Shown piece by piece: positions 46,801 to 59,994 of a DNA stretch of 64,000 bases. How positions within the stretch are numbered: position 1 is the stretch's first letter; the number at the start of each line of letters is the position of its first letter. Source of the stretch: Lithospermum erythrorhizon (Eukaryota > Streptophyta > Magnoliopsida > Boraginales > Boraginaceae). Below the pieces are notes generated by a model that was given only the letters and a program-made list of their open reading frames with translations, was not told the DNA's origin and searched no databases. The DNA is taken from NCBI GenBank assembly GCA_019722365.1, contig JADFUC010001811.1:124001-188000 (forward strand). Direction: 5' to 3'. The position numbers and the translations under genes were made by a program.

Positions 46801-47649
46801 GTCGAAAAAAATTGACAAATTCTATGCAACAAAGTTTCTCTAATATGGGCAATCCTATACGTATATTTGATTGAAATATTGAAAATGAAAGGTTATTATG
46901 TTGGTACTGGACTTTAATCTTTTAAAAAAATGTGAAACTATCACAGTACTCGAAATTATTCCTGCCCTGAAATAATAAAAGAATTTTTTGATAGATATGT
47001 TTCAATTGATCATGAAACTAGAATTTTTATTTTTATTTCCTATTACACTTTGAAGTTTACTATAAGATATATAAGATAAATGAAACATATTTAAATCAGA
47101 CTGCAACGTGTGAGACCATTGAGATAACTATCAAACTAGGTATGTCTTTCTGACTTTATGTTAACATAGTCAAATATATACTAAATGCTCACTTTGAAAT
47201 CATTACAAATAAAACGTTGTTGTTTTATACGAGAGTATCAAATATAATTAGTTGAAGGGACTGGGTATTAATTATTTATATTTTATGTAAAATAGATCGA
47301 ATTATATATTATGTGAAGTATTTAATTTTATTTTCTCAAAATAATTGGATTGTCGATTCTAATCCAACAAACACCATTTTACTCTAATTTCTAGAACAAA
47401 ATTACTTAGTTTAGCAAATAAAGAATACGAATCATCTTTTATTTACACCTTGTACAACATTCTATGTTACACTTTCTTAACATCATGACAAATGTTATAT
47501 ATTTTATTTTTAAATTCATTTGAAAAAGCAAGCAAAACAACATATCACAATCTATATAAAGTATAAAATATAACATAGAGTGTCCAATAAAAGATAACGC
47601 TCAACTACCAGTAGCCATCACAAGTAAATAAGCGAGACGCAATGCGTAA
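43865..47649. other. Gene-poor stretch with one GC-rich island
   Basis: AT-rich except 45130-45345, where CACCCCAAACCAGGCAGCAG, GCGCCGCCTGACCCCGG and GAAGTCGTCGGAGCAGCTGG stand out. The island has no long ORF and could be a captured exon fragment. GCTTCACAGGTCGAGG occurs twice (45328 and 45405). Confidence 0.4.
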
Positions 47650-50600
47650 ATACAAAATGAGACCCCCTCTATTGAATAATTTTTTTTTTTTGTATAAAAT
47701 GACTAACCATATAAATTTAAAAAATCAATTTCATTTTAATATCTTACATTCGAACATTCATTGAAAGGTTTGGATTTGCAAAAAATAAAAGCATTCGTTT
47801 AGAAAATTGAAATTAAAACATTCTTGAAACAAAATAAATGATATTTCTTAAGTAACTAATTTTCTCAAAAAATTATTACTCCTATTATCGCGCCAACCCG
47901 TTAAGTCTTTCCCTAAGACGTTGAAAGAGCAGCGTGTAGGACTTTAACAAGCTTACGTTGCAGGATGCAGTAATAAGAATCTTTGTGATATTATGCTTGA
48001 TGTCGTATTGGTAATAATCCCCAATTGTTTCAAAAATTTAAATGTCGGTGGGGACAAATGCTTCGTTCGAGGCGATAGTGCAAAACGATTTTAACTCGCG
48101 TGCGATTCATCTCCATCGATATGGTTGCAGCTATACGTAAGTGCATTATGAAGATTAGTGCAATGACCTTTTAGACTCTTATCGTTCAAATATTGCAACT
48201 TCTCAGATGTGAACAAGAAACCAAAAATATTTCCATATTGCTGATATTGTTTAAATCTTTTATTGAGTGAAATAATTGCTTGATCAACAATATGGATGAA
48301 GTAATTAATTACGAATAGTTATATCTAATAATGATGGTGCATCATTAGTACTCATAAAATAGTTTTCTACAATTTCGTGTTGGGAAAAAAGGCGGATCCA
48401 ACTGATAGATTTTAGCGGCTTGATCTCTTTAGCTATAACAAGGCTTTGTCCGAAAAACCGGTTCTTTATATTTTCAAAATAAGAAATCAATCTCAGCATT
48501 GTAATTGCAATATCAATGATCATATTCTTTGATTGATTGTTTACTAACCATATTGACAATAGTTAACACCTCATACTGAAATATTATTGACATGAAACTC
48601 AGTCTCGAGCTACGTTGATTCTTTAATGATTTGGCTTCACTTCTAATTTGTGAATCCTTGTCGGTTTATGCAACAGTAAAACACCGAATGTCTACCATTT
48701 GAGAAATCTTATAGATCGAACTTCTCAATCGACTCTCCCAACGAGTAGCGGACAATGACTTAAAGTGACCCTTGCATTGTCTTTTTAAATACTCCGTAGC
48801 AGTAGAAATTTGTAAAAGAAAGCTTTGACATGTCATTGTATAGCTTCCAAAAAATCTTGCTTTACTAGTATTAGCAGCCCATATCACCACGAGAAGCTAA
48901 ATTTAGGTTATGACAATGGAAGAAGTATAAAATGCTCTAAATTTTTATCTAAAGTCTTTTTGCGCACATGATGTTTTCCTTTCTATTTGATAAGATTATG
49001 TAACCTTGACCTCTTACATTGTCTAAATCGAGACCTAAAGCCTCTAATTCTTTCAATAAAGTATCAAATAATGCTTGTCGGTTATCATTCACGTTCAAAA
49101 GGTAAAAATGATTCTTCCTGATAACATTATTTGAAGAGACATCCATATCTTAATCAAAGTCATTTTGCTTTTCCACACGATTAGAATCGGAGTCAAATCC
49201 AAGAATCACAAAGAAATACTTGAAAGCTACACCTTACATTTAATCTTTGAAGATAGTAGAAGTAATTAACTCATTTTGAATGGTATGTCCAAGATAATGA
49301 GAATGAAGTTCATCATTTGTAATGTAACATGCTAACTGACAGTCAAACTACACTTAACATCTCAATCAGTAAAAAATTTTCATTACTACTTTTATTCAAC
49401 TTCTCGTTAGTACCACGATACTAGATTCTTTTTGCAGCTTCCAGCGAAACGAATTCTTACCCAACATATTCTTCAGATACTCATGCTTTTCCATTTGTTT
49501 TTGAGCCATTTATCGATTGTTTGGCAGCATTTTGATTATGACTTCGTACAGTATGCATATTCTTCAAATGTTCCTACTTATTTCATGTTACGATATTAGA
49601 ACTAAAAGAACAATCCTCAAATCTTCATTAGAAATTTACTTTTGACAGCTTTTATTAAATAGTTTGCAACAAAGCGAGCAGCCTTATCGAGCTCTTTTTA
49701 GTACACGAAACCCGCTACATGTCAGCGTTGTTCTCCATTTGATAAAATTCTAGTATACCACTTGAAAGATAAAACGTCTTCAGTTTATCCTTAGGACCTT
49801 CGCAATAGTCGAATCTACATTAGGACCACTTATTAAGCTAAGAGATCGATCATCTTGATCTAATCTTTCCAGCTGCTTGGGATCATATATATCAATAGGA
49901 TTATCGACATCGTTCGGAGTTAGGCTAAATGCATAGACAATGAGAATTATCAACATCGTTCGAGTTAGGCTGCGTTATTGACCGCCTTTATTATCAATAT
50001 GATTCAAGTTAGGTTCATCATCGACTACGCTATTATTAGCAATGGGTTGACATTATCATTTATCCAGTCATTATCGTCGGTAGTAGGAGAAACTTGAGGT
50101 TCTTTAACAAAAAAATTATCAAAGTGCTCCTTTGAGATTTTAGCTCTTGAAATCTTTTTTTTTTTTTCTTACGCTTTCATATACGGATTCCAAATTTTCT
50201 AGTTCAGACATAACTATAGGTAATGATATTATGATACTTTAGATTATAGACTATGGATATAAATAACTTGTGATTTTTTCATAATGAACACTTCTAATTA
50301 ATTCTTCCCCTCTAATAAGAAAAATGGATGCCTATAAATTTAATATATAATAATTATGCCATTCAATATAAAATCAAGAAAATACCACAAATAAAAATTC
50401 AAATTGAGGAAATAAAAAATTATAACTTTAATTATGTACTTACATGAATATCCAATTGAATGATGAAAAATTAAATAATTAGATTCAATTTTAAATTCAA
50501 TAGTATAATAGAGTTTCAATTGTATTGGGTAGCTATGGGTATTAGAGAATAAATTAATAGAGATTGAATAGGAAGAGTAATGAACCTGACGAATAGTAGT

Positions 50601-50765
50601 TATTATTAGGTATCCAATATTCACTTTCACACTTTGCATCCACTGACGTACAAGAGTAATGCCTTTTGACTTTTTTCCATTGACGTTTGAGTGTTTGACT
50701 TCTCTAATTTTAATTTTTTTTTGTTTTGGTTATGTGGGCTTAGAGGCGTAAAGGGCCTCCCGAGA
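47650..50765 (-). mobile_element. hAT element of ZMYM1/DUF4371 type, decayed
   Basis: Contains a broken transposase on the minus strand from 50211 to about 47880. The flanks carry GACCCCCTCTATTGAAT near 47661 and AAGGGCCTCCCGAG near 50749, which resemble the CCC/GGG-rich ends of this transposon type. Exact ends and target duplication could not be fixed. Confidence 0.6.
47880..50211 (-). pseudogene. ZMYM1-like hAT transposase pseudogene
   Basis: The start ATG at 50211 opens MSELENLESVYESVRKKKK, followed by an acidic stretch and a stop at about 50020. Further down, in changing frames, come MAQKQMEKHEYLKNMLGKN (about 49500), LLKELEALGLDLDNVRGQGY (about 49050, the DUF4371 signature), LKSLSATRWESRLRS (about 48750), and a C-terminal LLKSY...LRERLNGLAR (about 47930-47890) from the hAT dimerisation domain. 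The order is that of plant ZMYM1-like (TTF-type zinc finger) transposases. At least five frameshifts or stops make it non-functional. Confidence 0.8.
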
Positions 50766-51538
50766 TTAGGCCTGCTCACAAACCGGAGCCGAGCAGTGAA
50801 AGAGATTTCTTCGCTCTATTTGTCCATAAATTAAAGAAAAGAAGAAAGGGTTAAGTGTAAAGTATTAGCACTCATATAACCCCGTGCGGTTGGAGTTCGA
50901 GGAGTTCGTAAATTGGCGTATCTGGAAATATTGAAGTATTTTAAAGAAACTTAAGTCATGTAGGTTAGAGATACGTTAGCGGTTATTCATGCAATGTCAA
51001 GGAACGGGGATTAGGTATTACGATGCTTGAGCTGCATCGTGAAAAGGAGGAAGAAAGAATTGGATACCCACATGAAACAAGAAAACTCAATTATTTCATT
51101 TATACTGTTGATTATTCATCCGTAGAGGGAAAGCATTTTAGTTGATGTCAAAATATAGGGAATCATATCTAACTTTTGAAACTATGGAGTAATACCAAAT
51201 GAGATGCAAACAATGGTGACAAAGTGTGGTGGTCCATTATTATTTTCAATCAATTTCACAATCAAGTAAATTCCTTGTAATGTTCCGTCAACTTTTGGTT
51301 TTGTTCTTCTATCTTCTTACTATAGCCGTCCCATTGTGTTTTGGTATCTCATTTCAATCCGAAATATCCTCTTTTGGACGTACTTTTATATTTTTGGATA
51401 TGGTGAGTTGTCTCACAATTTACCATTTTACCCCTTATTTATATACAAAATAATGGGCTTACCCCTTACTCAACAATGGGCTTCAAGGGAAGATGAAACC
51501 CCACTTGTAAGTTATAATCCCAACTTGTGAGTTGTGAC
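50766..51538. other. Spacer between two hAT elements
   Basis: No supported gene. A 75-codon hydrophobic frame at 51226-51453 has no family resemblance. Confidence 0.35.
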
Positions 51539-54500
51539 TAGAGTGGAAATCGAACCGGGCTATTTGTGGGTTTGCTACGTTGGCGGTTCGAGCAATCCAT
51601 GCCTAAACCAACGAACAATCCATTATTCGTTTATCGCCCAGTTGGATAAATTCGATGGATTAGTACTAGGCCACAGCTTTGGTCGAGCTCCATACGTATT
51701 CGGTGGCCACTTCGGCCTGGTCGATTCGAGGTCGCTTAGGCAGGTAATAAACATGGTAGCATTTGTATAGGAATTAGCGTGGTAAAGTTACGTATAAGCG
51801 TTATCACGTTTAATGCGAAAATGATGACGAGAATCTGGAACATGAAGCGGGGCGATATAAGCGGAGCAATTCGGCAGTAAAAACAACACAAGCTAAAATG
51901 TTAGGCAACTGCATAAACATAATCATTGTTCAAATGCTAGAATCTGAAAACATAAATACTAAATTGTTGAGAATAATACCAGAAGGCCCATGATATAAAA
52001 GCCCAAGGAACCATGTCTAATTATTTCAAAGTACATAACATAAAACAAAACACATTCATTCATGTATTTCTTCGGCATCGTCAATTGGCGGCGGCTGGCG
52101 GTCGTGGAATCATCCACTTTATAAATCGACTCGTATCCGCAAAGTACGTCGTCGAGGCGTCCCGAATCCCGATACGCACCTGTGATCTTTTTGCCGCCGT
52201 ACCACTGTCTCCACTAGCATTCTTACGTATCGGTGTTTAGCGACTACAACAAAGCTTCGATCGGATGATGGGAGGAGTGCCATGTTGCGTTCGGCCCATT
52301 AAAGAAATCGGGTTGTAGATAGGTGAGTGGCTCCCAGGTCTTGGTGCCCGTCACAGTAGCGGTATTAGGCCTTAGCGTTGTTGAACAACCAGCGCCGTCC
52401 TCGCGGAAACTCAAATTATTCGAAAACTTCAGCAGAAAGCCTCAGCGTATACAACCTTTAGTGCTTGACGATTGTTTTCTATCATAATCACTTCTTAAAT
52501 TACACCGTTTGTTGACCTTCCCAAGTGGAACATTTTGGACATTAACCAACATATGAGATGGTCATTCCATTATTGATGAAATTAGCTTATTCTTTTGGTA
52601 GCTCGTGTTCTGTGTCATGTCAAACCCAAATTAACGAAACCACAATTAGCTGAGGCCAGTGACAGAGCACATGTATAAAGTAAGCTCCGGCCAGCTTGAC
52701 TATTATTGGGCAAAAGACCATGAGCGACGCCAAACCATCTTTTGAAAGCCATTCAAATTGTACTTATATTATGAATTTAGCACTTACGACCGTTGTTAAG
52801 AATCGCCCGCAACGATATTCCTAACTTATCGGATACTTTTTGCTGCTTGTCTTTACAGATAATCATGGTGTCATACACTCATATTAAATGCATTTATTCA
52901 TCGTCTTCCGTAATCACATCCCAGGGCCTTTAACATTATAATCTCACTACCGTACCCTAAATCCAAATGCTCTTGATACTTCCAGGGCCTTAAATTGACT
53001 TTTTCTTCCATATTTGGGTACATATCTTTTACAACATAATCATTTCTATATAGATCCATATGCATGGAAAGATTAACTACACATTCGTGAGCTAAATGAA
53101 TATTAGGATTATATTGAGTAGAAAAGACTTTTGTATAATCTTTAAACGGGTCTAGAAACTTAAGCAATTCTTAAAATGTTCAATTTCATATTCGGCGAAT
53201 TATAATATGGATCGTTAGAACTTATCGTGGTATAAAATTTTAGAAATTTCTTCTTTATAAATATAGTACTAGAAGATCATAAGTAGAATTCCATCTAGTA
53301 TCGACATCCAATTTTTTATATTTCGATCCGTCTTGAACTATTTTTTTTATATACATGTTTTCTTTACCATACATTATAATCAAATGAACAACCTTTCTAA
53401 TAGGATGATCAGTCATCTCGAAACAACATTAATAATTCCATAATTCTTGACTAATTGAAGTACATGACATAAACATCTAACGCTTAAAATAGTTCATTGT
53501 AATCGAGGTTTACCTTCCATTCTAAGTGTGTCGATAGTTATTGTTTGGCGATGTATTATCGAAGCGAAATGGGAAACATTTTATTCAAACAATTCTATTC
53601 TTGAGCACATGAAACAATACCTTTAGGTATGCGTTGTTATATTTAGCAAATGAAGTAGAAAATATATAATTCTTCTTTAGCAAAACCCAATTTATATCAA
53701 TCGAAATATTTAACACACGTTATATCAAAATCGTGAATCTGTAGGTAATAAGCTCGTCGAGCAAACCTTCCAAAACAAGTAGACATCATTACACATACAA
53801 GACTTTTTCATCTTTAAAATATTTGAAGGCAACACTAAGCAAAGTAGAAACGAGGATACGTTTGGCTCGGGGTTCGTGCTTTGAATCCAACGAATAAAAA
53901 GCGTAATCCCGTGCTTGAGCAAATGACAAATTACTACAATTTCAATTTCATGTCTGCATTACATAAAACATGTCATTAAAAATAAAATTTAAGCAGGTTG
54001 AGCATTAATTGTTCTATGCCCCCAGCGCGAAGTCTTTATGTTAGTTATTCATTGTTTACCTCAGAATGTCTACCCAATGCGGTTCCTTTGCCTACTCCGT
54101 TTTATTCTAAGCTTTGCTATGAGTTAAGCAGTTGTCGTTTGTTTCTGCGTCGACCTCGTAGTGTTGCTGAGCCATTAGCTTTTCTTTCTTTAGATTTATT
54201 AGTCGTATTAACACTAGATTGAGAAAATTAATAATGGGTAGTGACTCCGATACGATGATAAATGTCTTCTAAATTGATAAAATTATTTGAATTCACAGCA
54301 CTTAATCGTTTAAGGGCCATTATAAAATTAAAAATAATAAAATATAGCAAATAAGAGAAGTTAAAGATGAAATACCGACTCGAAACAAAATGAGAGATTA
54401 GTCGATGAGATTAAACAGGGGGCAGGTGAAATATAAGCTATAAATAGAACAAATGATTAAAAAGATTAAGATTAAAATGGTTTGATTGTGATGAAGAATG

Positions 54501-55756
54501 CTTAGGATTATAAAGAATTGTTTGGTGTGTTAGATTGCTTAGGAGTTATGAAAAATGAAGTTAGTGGTTCCTCGTATTTATAGAATACTTATGGTGCCAT
54601 AATCCAAAAGGATTTTTTTGAGAGCCCAAGCAATTGCCGTGGCTTGTCAGTACGGCGATCTGAAATAATAGTTTAGAGCTAACGGCTATAAAACTAACCG
54701 TTAAGGAATAAACGTTACCACGTTTGATTAGGCAGTAGATTATTTATTCCCAATAAACGTTATAATTTCCAACCTTCGAAAATATAGTAGTTAGTGATCG
54801 GCGATGGTAACGTTTATTCCAAAATTAGCCGTTAATAACTTTCGAAAATATAACCGTTGGTGATCAAGCGATGGTACCGTCTACTTACAGTTTATTACAA
54901 AACTTCAATCCCAATAACTTCGGGTTTTTGCCTTATAAATGGGGTTAATGAGATATCGGTTTACAACCATCAAAACTCATAACTTTCGAATACTTATATT
55001 ATATTTGTTTACATATTCCATTGTTTTAACTCGCTTGTTAGATATGGCTTGAGCCAGTGGTCGGTGTCCACTTTATGAGAGATTTTCCAAGGGTGTATGA
55101 TCAGTAATGAAAGGATCGAACTACCTAGAAATATGTCAGGACATGTCAACTCTTCTCGACTGATGAATGTAAGTTCGCTATCGATGGCGTCTTTGGGTAT
55201 GAAAATCGAAAAGCGGAAGAGGCGATGATGGAGGGAACACGGAAAAGTTTATTTCACGGATAGGTGGCGTTAATTTGTAGAACATCACGATATAAAAATT
55301 TGTGATCATGCACGTTCAAGTTTCATCATGAAAAGTAAAAGAGCGATGGGTCTATCGTATATGTTGTCGTTTGTGGCGTGAATGACTTGAGAAAAAACTT
55401 ATTGTACCATCAGTATCCGTTAGACGATTGTATGTTTGAACTTTGAATAAAATGGTCGGTGTTAGTTTTTTGGTTATAAATGTTACCCTTTGTAATTAAA
55501 GCGTTGGCATGCTTATAACAAATTTTTTTCTTTGAAGCCCATGTTAAATATTAGTGCAGTTAATCTTGGACGGGGTACTTTCAGGTTGGAGAAAGCCCCG
55601 ACCACGAGCCTCAGATCGACTAGGGCCCGATAACAGTTTAGTGGGCCGGTCCGGCCCGGCCCGTTAAGAAGCTTGGGCCCGCCAAATGCGAGGCGGGGCG
55701 GTTCACATAACGGCTTAGGGCCGATCTGCCCGACCGGTTGCCGTGCAGTTGTAGAC
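51539..55756 (-). mobile_element. hAT copy D, near full-length, decayed
   Basis: The left end TAGAGTGGAAATCGAACCGGGC and right end (reverse strand) TACAACTGCACGGCAACCGGTC are imperfect inverted copies followed inward by GC-rich subterminal sequence. Inside, a transposase pseudogene runs minus-strand from about 54180 to 52860. Two TATA boxes face outward at 54575-54583 (minus, CTATAAATA) and 54934-54940 (plus, TATAAAT), with AAACG and GGTACC-type motifs between them. The second conserved unit, as in copies A-C, lies at 54940-55450 on the plus strand. This copy shows what the ancestral element looked like: 4.2 kb with divergent transcription from an internal promoter. Confidence 0.65.
52860..54180 (-). 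pseudogene. hAT (RICESLEEPER-type) transposase pseudogene of copy D
   Basis: Fragments on the minus strand, in order: a start MAQQHYEVDAETND (about 54180), a degenerate IT-CV...FIDINW-type block near 53690, a HVRCLCHVLQLVK-like block near 53450 (conserved also in the foldback copy at 7690), then LKFLDPFKDYTKVFSTQYNP and NMEEKVNLRPWKYQE near 53160-52950. The last two belong to the RNase-H/linker region of RICESLEEPER proteins. The C-terminal dimerisation block is not clear. Multiple stops and frameshifts are present. Confidence 0.65.
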
Positions 55757-56252
55757 CCCCACAGATTTAGGAGTTTAGCGACATTATTTAAAATAAACTT
55801 TGGTCAGCTAATTCTCTTTCGTAAGATTTGTATGATAAATAATAATATGAAATTATTGAGCCACAAAATATGAAATTGTTTAAATCATTACATTAATCTT
55901 GTTCGATGTCAAACCCAGCCTTAACACGATAAAATAGCATAAATCAAAGATTCATTCCCGATCTCTTACGTCATGGGATCTCGGAAATGGCGTGAATTAA
56001 TTCGTATTGTTATTTTATAACCATCAAATGGAAAGTCAAATGTCCCATTTCGATGGCCACTAGCGAATGCATGGATGAAATGTATTACACGCCTCATACT
56101 TTGACTATTGCATTGTCTCTTTTGCTCCCAGCCTGCATATCGACATGAAGTAATGGAATGACAAACTCGATCCTCGGCGAGTGTAGAATAAATCACGAAA
56201 ACAACTACACCCAACTTTAATTAGATGGGGCTGTAATGGAATACCCGATGTG
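55757..56252. other. Spacer downstream of hAT copy D
   Basis: A minus-strand frame of 82 codons at 55966-56214 (AGWEQKRQCNSQSMRR) is open but has no recognised relative and no splice context. It may be repeat-derived. Confidence 0.3.
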
Positions 56253-56660
56253 GGAGGTAATTGTCGAAATAGTTAGTAATTGGGTTACCGTTGCGGTTGG
56301 GTCCTCATAGAGTGGTATCGTTGAAGCCGAATGGGTAAAAGTAAGTGTGTATTGGTGCACAAATGAATTTTCAGTGTGGTTGTTAAATGTTAACGGAGAA
56401 AGAAGTTGGTGTATTTTAGACAAATGAATTTAATGAATATTTTGGAAAATGTGATTGAAAAAAAATGTTTCATCAGAATAAACTAATTTGTCTTAATCAA
56501 TATTTCCGTTTTGTTAAATTTTATTAAATTTATATTTTTTTCCCCAAAATATTATATAAATTAGCAATTTTGGCCCCAAAATTTATCCAAATTTTCATTC
56601 TTCGTTAACATTTAACGGAGGTGTTAAGTTACCATTGGGCACATGATCTTATTTCACGTG
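56253..56660. mobile_element. MITE-like element, copy 2 (right end lost)
   Basis: Starts GGAGGTAATTGTCGAAATAGTT and then follows copy 1 in order: TAATTGGG, GTGGTATCG, TGTTAAATGTTAACGGA, AATATTTTGG, TTAATCAATA, TTGTTAAATTT, AATATTAT and TTAACATTTAACG. After about 56660 the match fails and the closing terminal repeat is missing. Confidence 0.65.
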
Positions 56661-59600
56661 TGAATCGTTGTAGCTATTTGACGGCATAACGATCAGCTAT
56701 GGTGGTCGTTTTGACTGATGACAATGTGTATTCGTTTATTAAGTTAATGGCTGGACCGGCTCCAGCGAAAACCGTTGAATCCATGGTGATTAGTGACACT
56801 TTAACAGCAGGCCCTAGCCCATTTATATTAGACATTGGGATATAGACCAGGCTTCACATATGTGGAGTATAAATTAAAATTAGCGGTTGCGACTTGCGAA
56901 TATCCCTTAAAAAAATATCAACAGTAAGTAAAAAAAAAAAAGAGGAACGAAACATGGGACCTAGTTAATGATGCAGGTACATGTAACACATGTGACCGCA
57001 ACATGTCTGCATGTTAGTTAATTACTATGTGTAATGTGTTTGTAGTTATAACTCCACTTGAATTAAGATGAACCCCTCAAAGTAATGGATTTCCTACGAG
57101 AGAGTTTCACTCTTATTGGCTCCTTAATGAAACAGTTACTGAAGTGAATCGCGAATAATATCTTAATTTATGTTATGAAAAATATGTCATGATGATAAAA
57201 ATATCGAGGTTATTATCGACTCCTGATTACTTTATTAGATATATTATATTTAACGTTTCAAATATATCATAAATTGATACATTGATAAAGGGATCCGCTC
57301 TGAATTTTGGAAACTATCGAAAATTAATATATTGCATACACACTGGAGTGATGTTCTAGACTTCTAATTACTCTTTATGAAAACAAGATTATTAAAAATC
57401 TGCAATTCAACCTAGTGGAGTAATCAAAGGTATTTAACTTTAGCGGTATTTAGGCGATTTCTATTGAGAGATAATATCTAGTTGATTTTAGATGATTAAT
57501 TTCGCGCTTTTCGGTTTAAATCCGCCCATTCGATTAGTTTTGACGGTTACGTGGAATTGATGGAAATATCAGCGAAGCCCGGGTGTGTCGATGTTCACCG
57601 GCAATTTTAGAATTATTTTTATGAAGCTAACTCCCAGTAATTAATTTAAATTGGAGTATTATATGATATGGTATGTAGTTTTTAATTCCTATCGTTTGAT
57701 AAAAAAAAACCTAATAGAGTAATGAAATGCAAAATAGTGTCTAATCGAAGTATATTTTCCTTATTTGTTTTCAAATGCTATATTTTATTTACAAATCAAT
57801 TTCTGAAATAATGACTTTATCACATGTGCTATAAAATTTATTTTCGAAATTGTTTATTATAATAGATTAAATTTATACAAAACGTCTCTTTAAATATTGT
57901 TTTATCAAATTTATTTATTTTAACATTTTCACTTTCAAATATTTATTAATAATCAAATAGACACGAAATAATGAAAATATCAATTAAATTCATTATACGT
58001 GATGATGAATTTCGAAATCAAATAAATTCCCATTATAATTTCCTAAAGTCAAAGGGGACAAAAAGATTCATGGGGACCCAGAATCCACAGTTCCATACTC
58101 CAGTACTCCACCCAACTACAGTGGCACAACCGAAATATTCACAATACAGAGCCCCAAATCAGTCCATCACATCTAAACCAGCTGTATAATTTCTTTTAAT
58201 TAAAATTATGATAAGTATTAACCCTTACATCTTAAAATGAGATTCGAACTATAATATTGAAAATAAAATATAATACCTCAACCACAAGATCATTTGATTA
58301 TATAAATTTTATTACTATTTAATTTTCAAAACTTCTCATAAATGATACACACCTTTTAAATGAAGGAAATAAACTTTTATTTTACTAAATAATTATTACA
58401 AGATTTACAACAATATTAAACTTTAAACTAAACTAAGAATTACAAACTTTGAATCACAAGTGAATGCTTTCCTAAATATAATAATAATTTATACATACGA
58501 AAGGTTGTATTGGTGAATAAATAAGTATGATGTTATATTTGAAGTAAAGATTAAGCTTTGTATGAGTTTTAATAAGCTAAATAAGGAAATATAGATTTTC
58601 AGATTTTTAACTTGAAGTATGAAAACAGCCAGCTGAAACTCTCAATCTTATAGCACAAAACTTTTCCACATCATAAAAATGTGATATGTCATGATGATTA
58701 TTAAATCGTATCGCATGAAATATATGTGTTATTAAGTAAATATTATAATCATAAAAACTTGTAAATTCATTAAATTTATTCATCAAAGCATATGACAACT
58801 TACCGGCTGTATTTAAAGCGCACAAATACGATGCGTTATTGCCCCAGTGACATTGCGTTGGCCGATCAAAAACTTTGTAGGATTAATCGGTCCCTTGATA
58901 AACCCTTTGGAGGAGTGCGATTTGGTAGATTCCGTCTCTCGACTTCAAATTCCTTTCAATTTGTTTTTGTATCTCATACCGTATTTTTATCTGTTTTTTA
59001 TATTAAATATAACTTTTTAATAATTATTTATCACTCTCATTTTTTGTTCACTTATTAGAGCAGATGTGGGACATTGACAATAGGTGAGACTGTGAGAGTG
59101 GGAAAATAATAAAAGGTGACGAAGAATATGTGATGAATGAAATGGTCAGTGAAAAACATGATATGTATGATGTGTTAGAGAGGGTATGATTCATTTGTTT
59201 TGTATGGTAATTCACAGCTAATATTGTCAAAAAATATTCAAGTTTGTACTTACCCTATCTTGAAAAAAAATTGTCCTATTTTAAATTAAATAGTAAATTG
59301 TACTGCTAATTCTTTTTAATTTAAGTTTGTTATTATATCAATTTAATTCCCTTAATTAATGTTTGAAGTTTCGAAAAGTTTGACTTTAAATTAGGTTTAA
59401 TTATGCAAACAAAGATGATAAGAAAATAATATTATAATAATATCATAAAAATGAATTCAATAATATTAATTTCATGTTTAAATATCAATATAAATAATTT
59501 ATTGACAATGTTTTGAATTAAACATCGAAAACATCAAATAAAATGTATTCACCTAACTATGTTACAAACATTTCAAATATTAGTACTTTTTTTACAAAAT

Positions 59601-59960
59601 TAATACTATAATTTTGATTGAAATTATTATATTCATGTCACTTATCCAATATACACACAACTAAATAGTGTTTTTTAGCACTGAAATAACTATTTTACCC
59701 TTAAATATTATTTCGGTAACTATTACACTTACAAATAGGGGGCAAAATAGTCATTTCACTCCAAAATACTTACTGTTTTGGTGTGTGTATAACAGTTCAG
59801 CACTTAATACCATAAAATTAATCGACTTTCACAAAATTTATTATCTACCAAAAAATCAGCTCAAGATTTATTTTTCCAAAAAAAAACCAAATTTACACCC
59901 AAAAAATATCTTTTTGACCCCACTACCCATCCTCTTTTTTCTCCTTTTTCCAATGGAATT
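56661..59960. other. Gene-poor stretch upstream of the ERF gene
   Basis: No supported gene. A 50-bp, slightly GC-richer piece at 58840-58930 (GCCCCAGTGACATTGCG, AACCCTTTGGAGGAGTGCG) may be a TE fragment. The last 1 kb is the presumed promoter of the ERF gene, with AT-rich and CT-rich tracts. Confidence 0.4.
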
Positions 59961-59962
59961 AT

Positions 59963-59970
59963 TATAAATA
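59963..59970 (+). promoter_or_regulatory. TATA box of the ERF gene
   Basis: TATAAATA at 59963-59970 lies about 30 bp upstream of a purine-rich leader (GAGAGAGAAAGTTGAAGAGAG, about 60020-60045) that continues to a good splice donor CAAG/gtatgt at 60115. Transcription start is inferred near 59995. Confidence 0.6.
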
Positions 59971-59994
59971 TTCATTACTCTATAGCTTTTTGAC

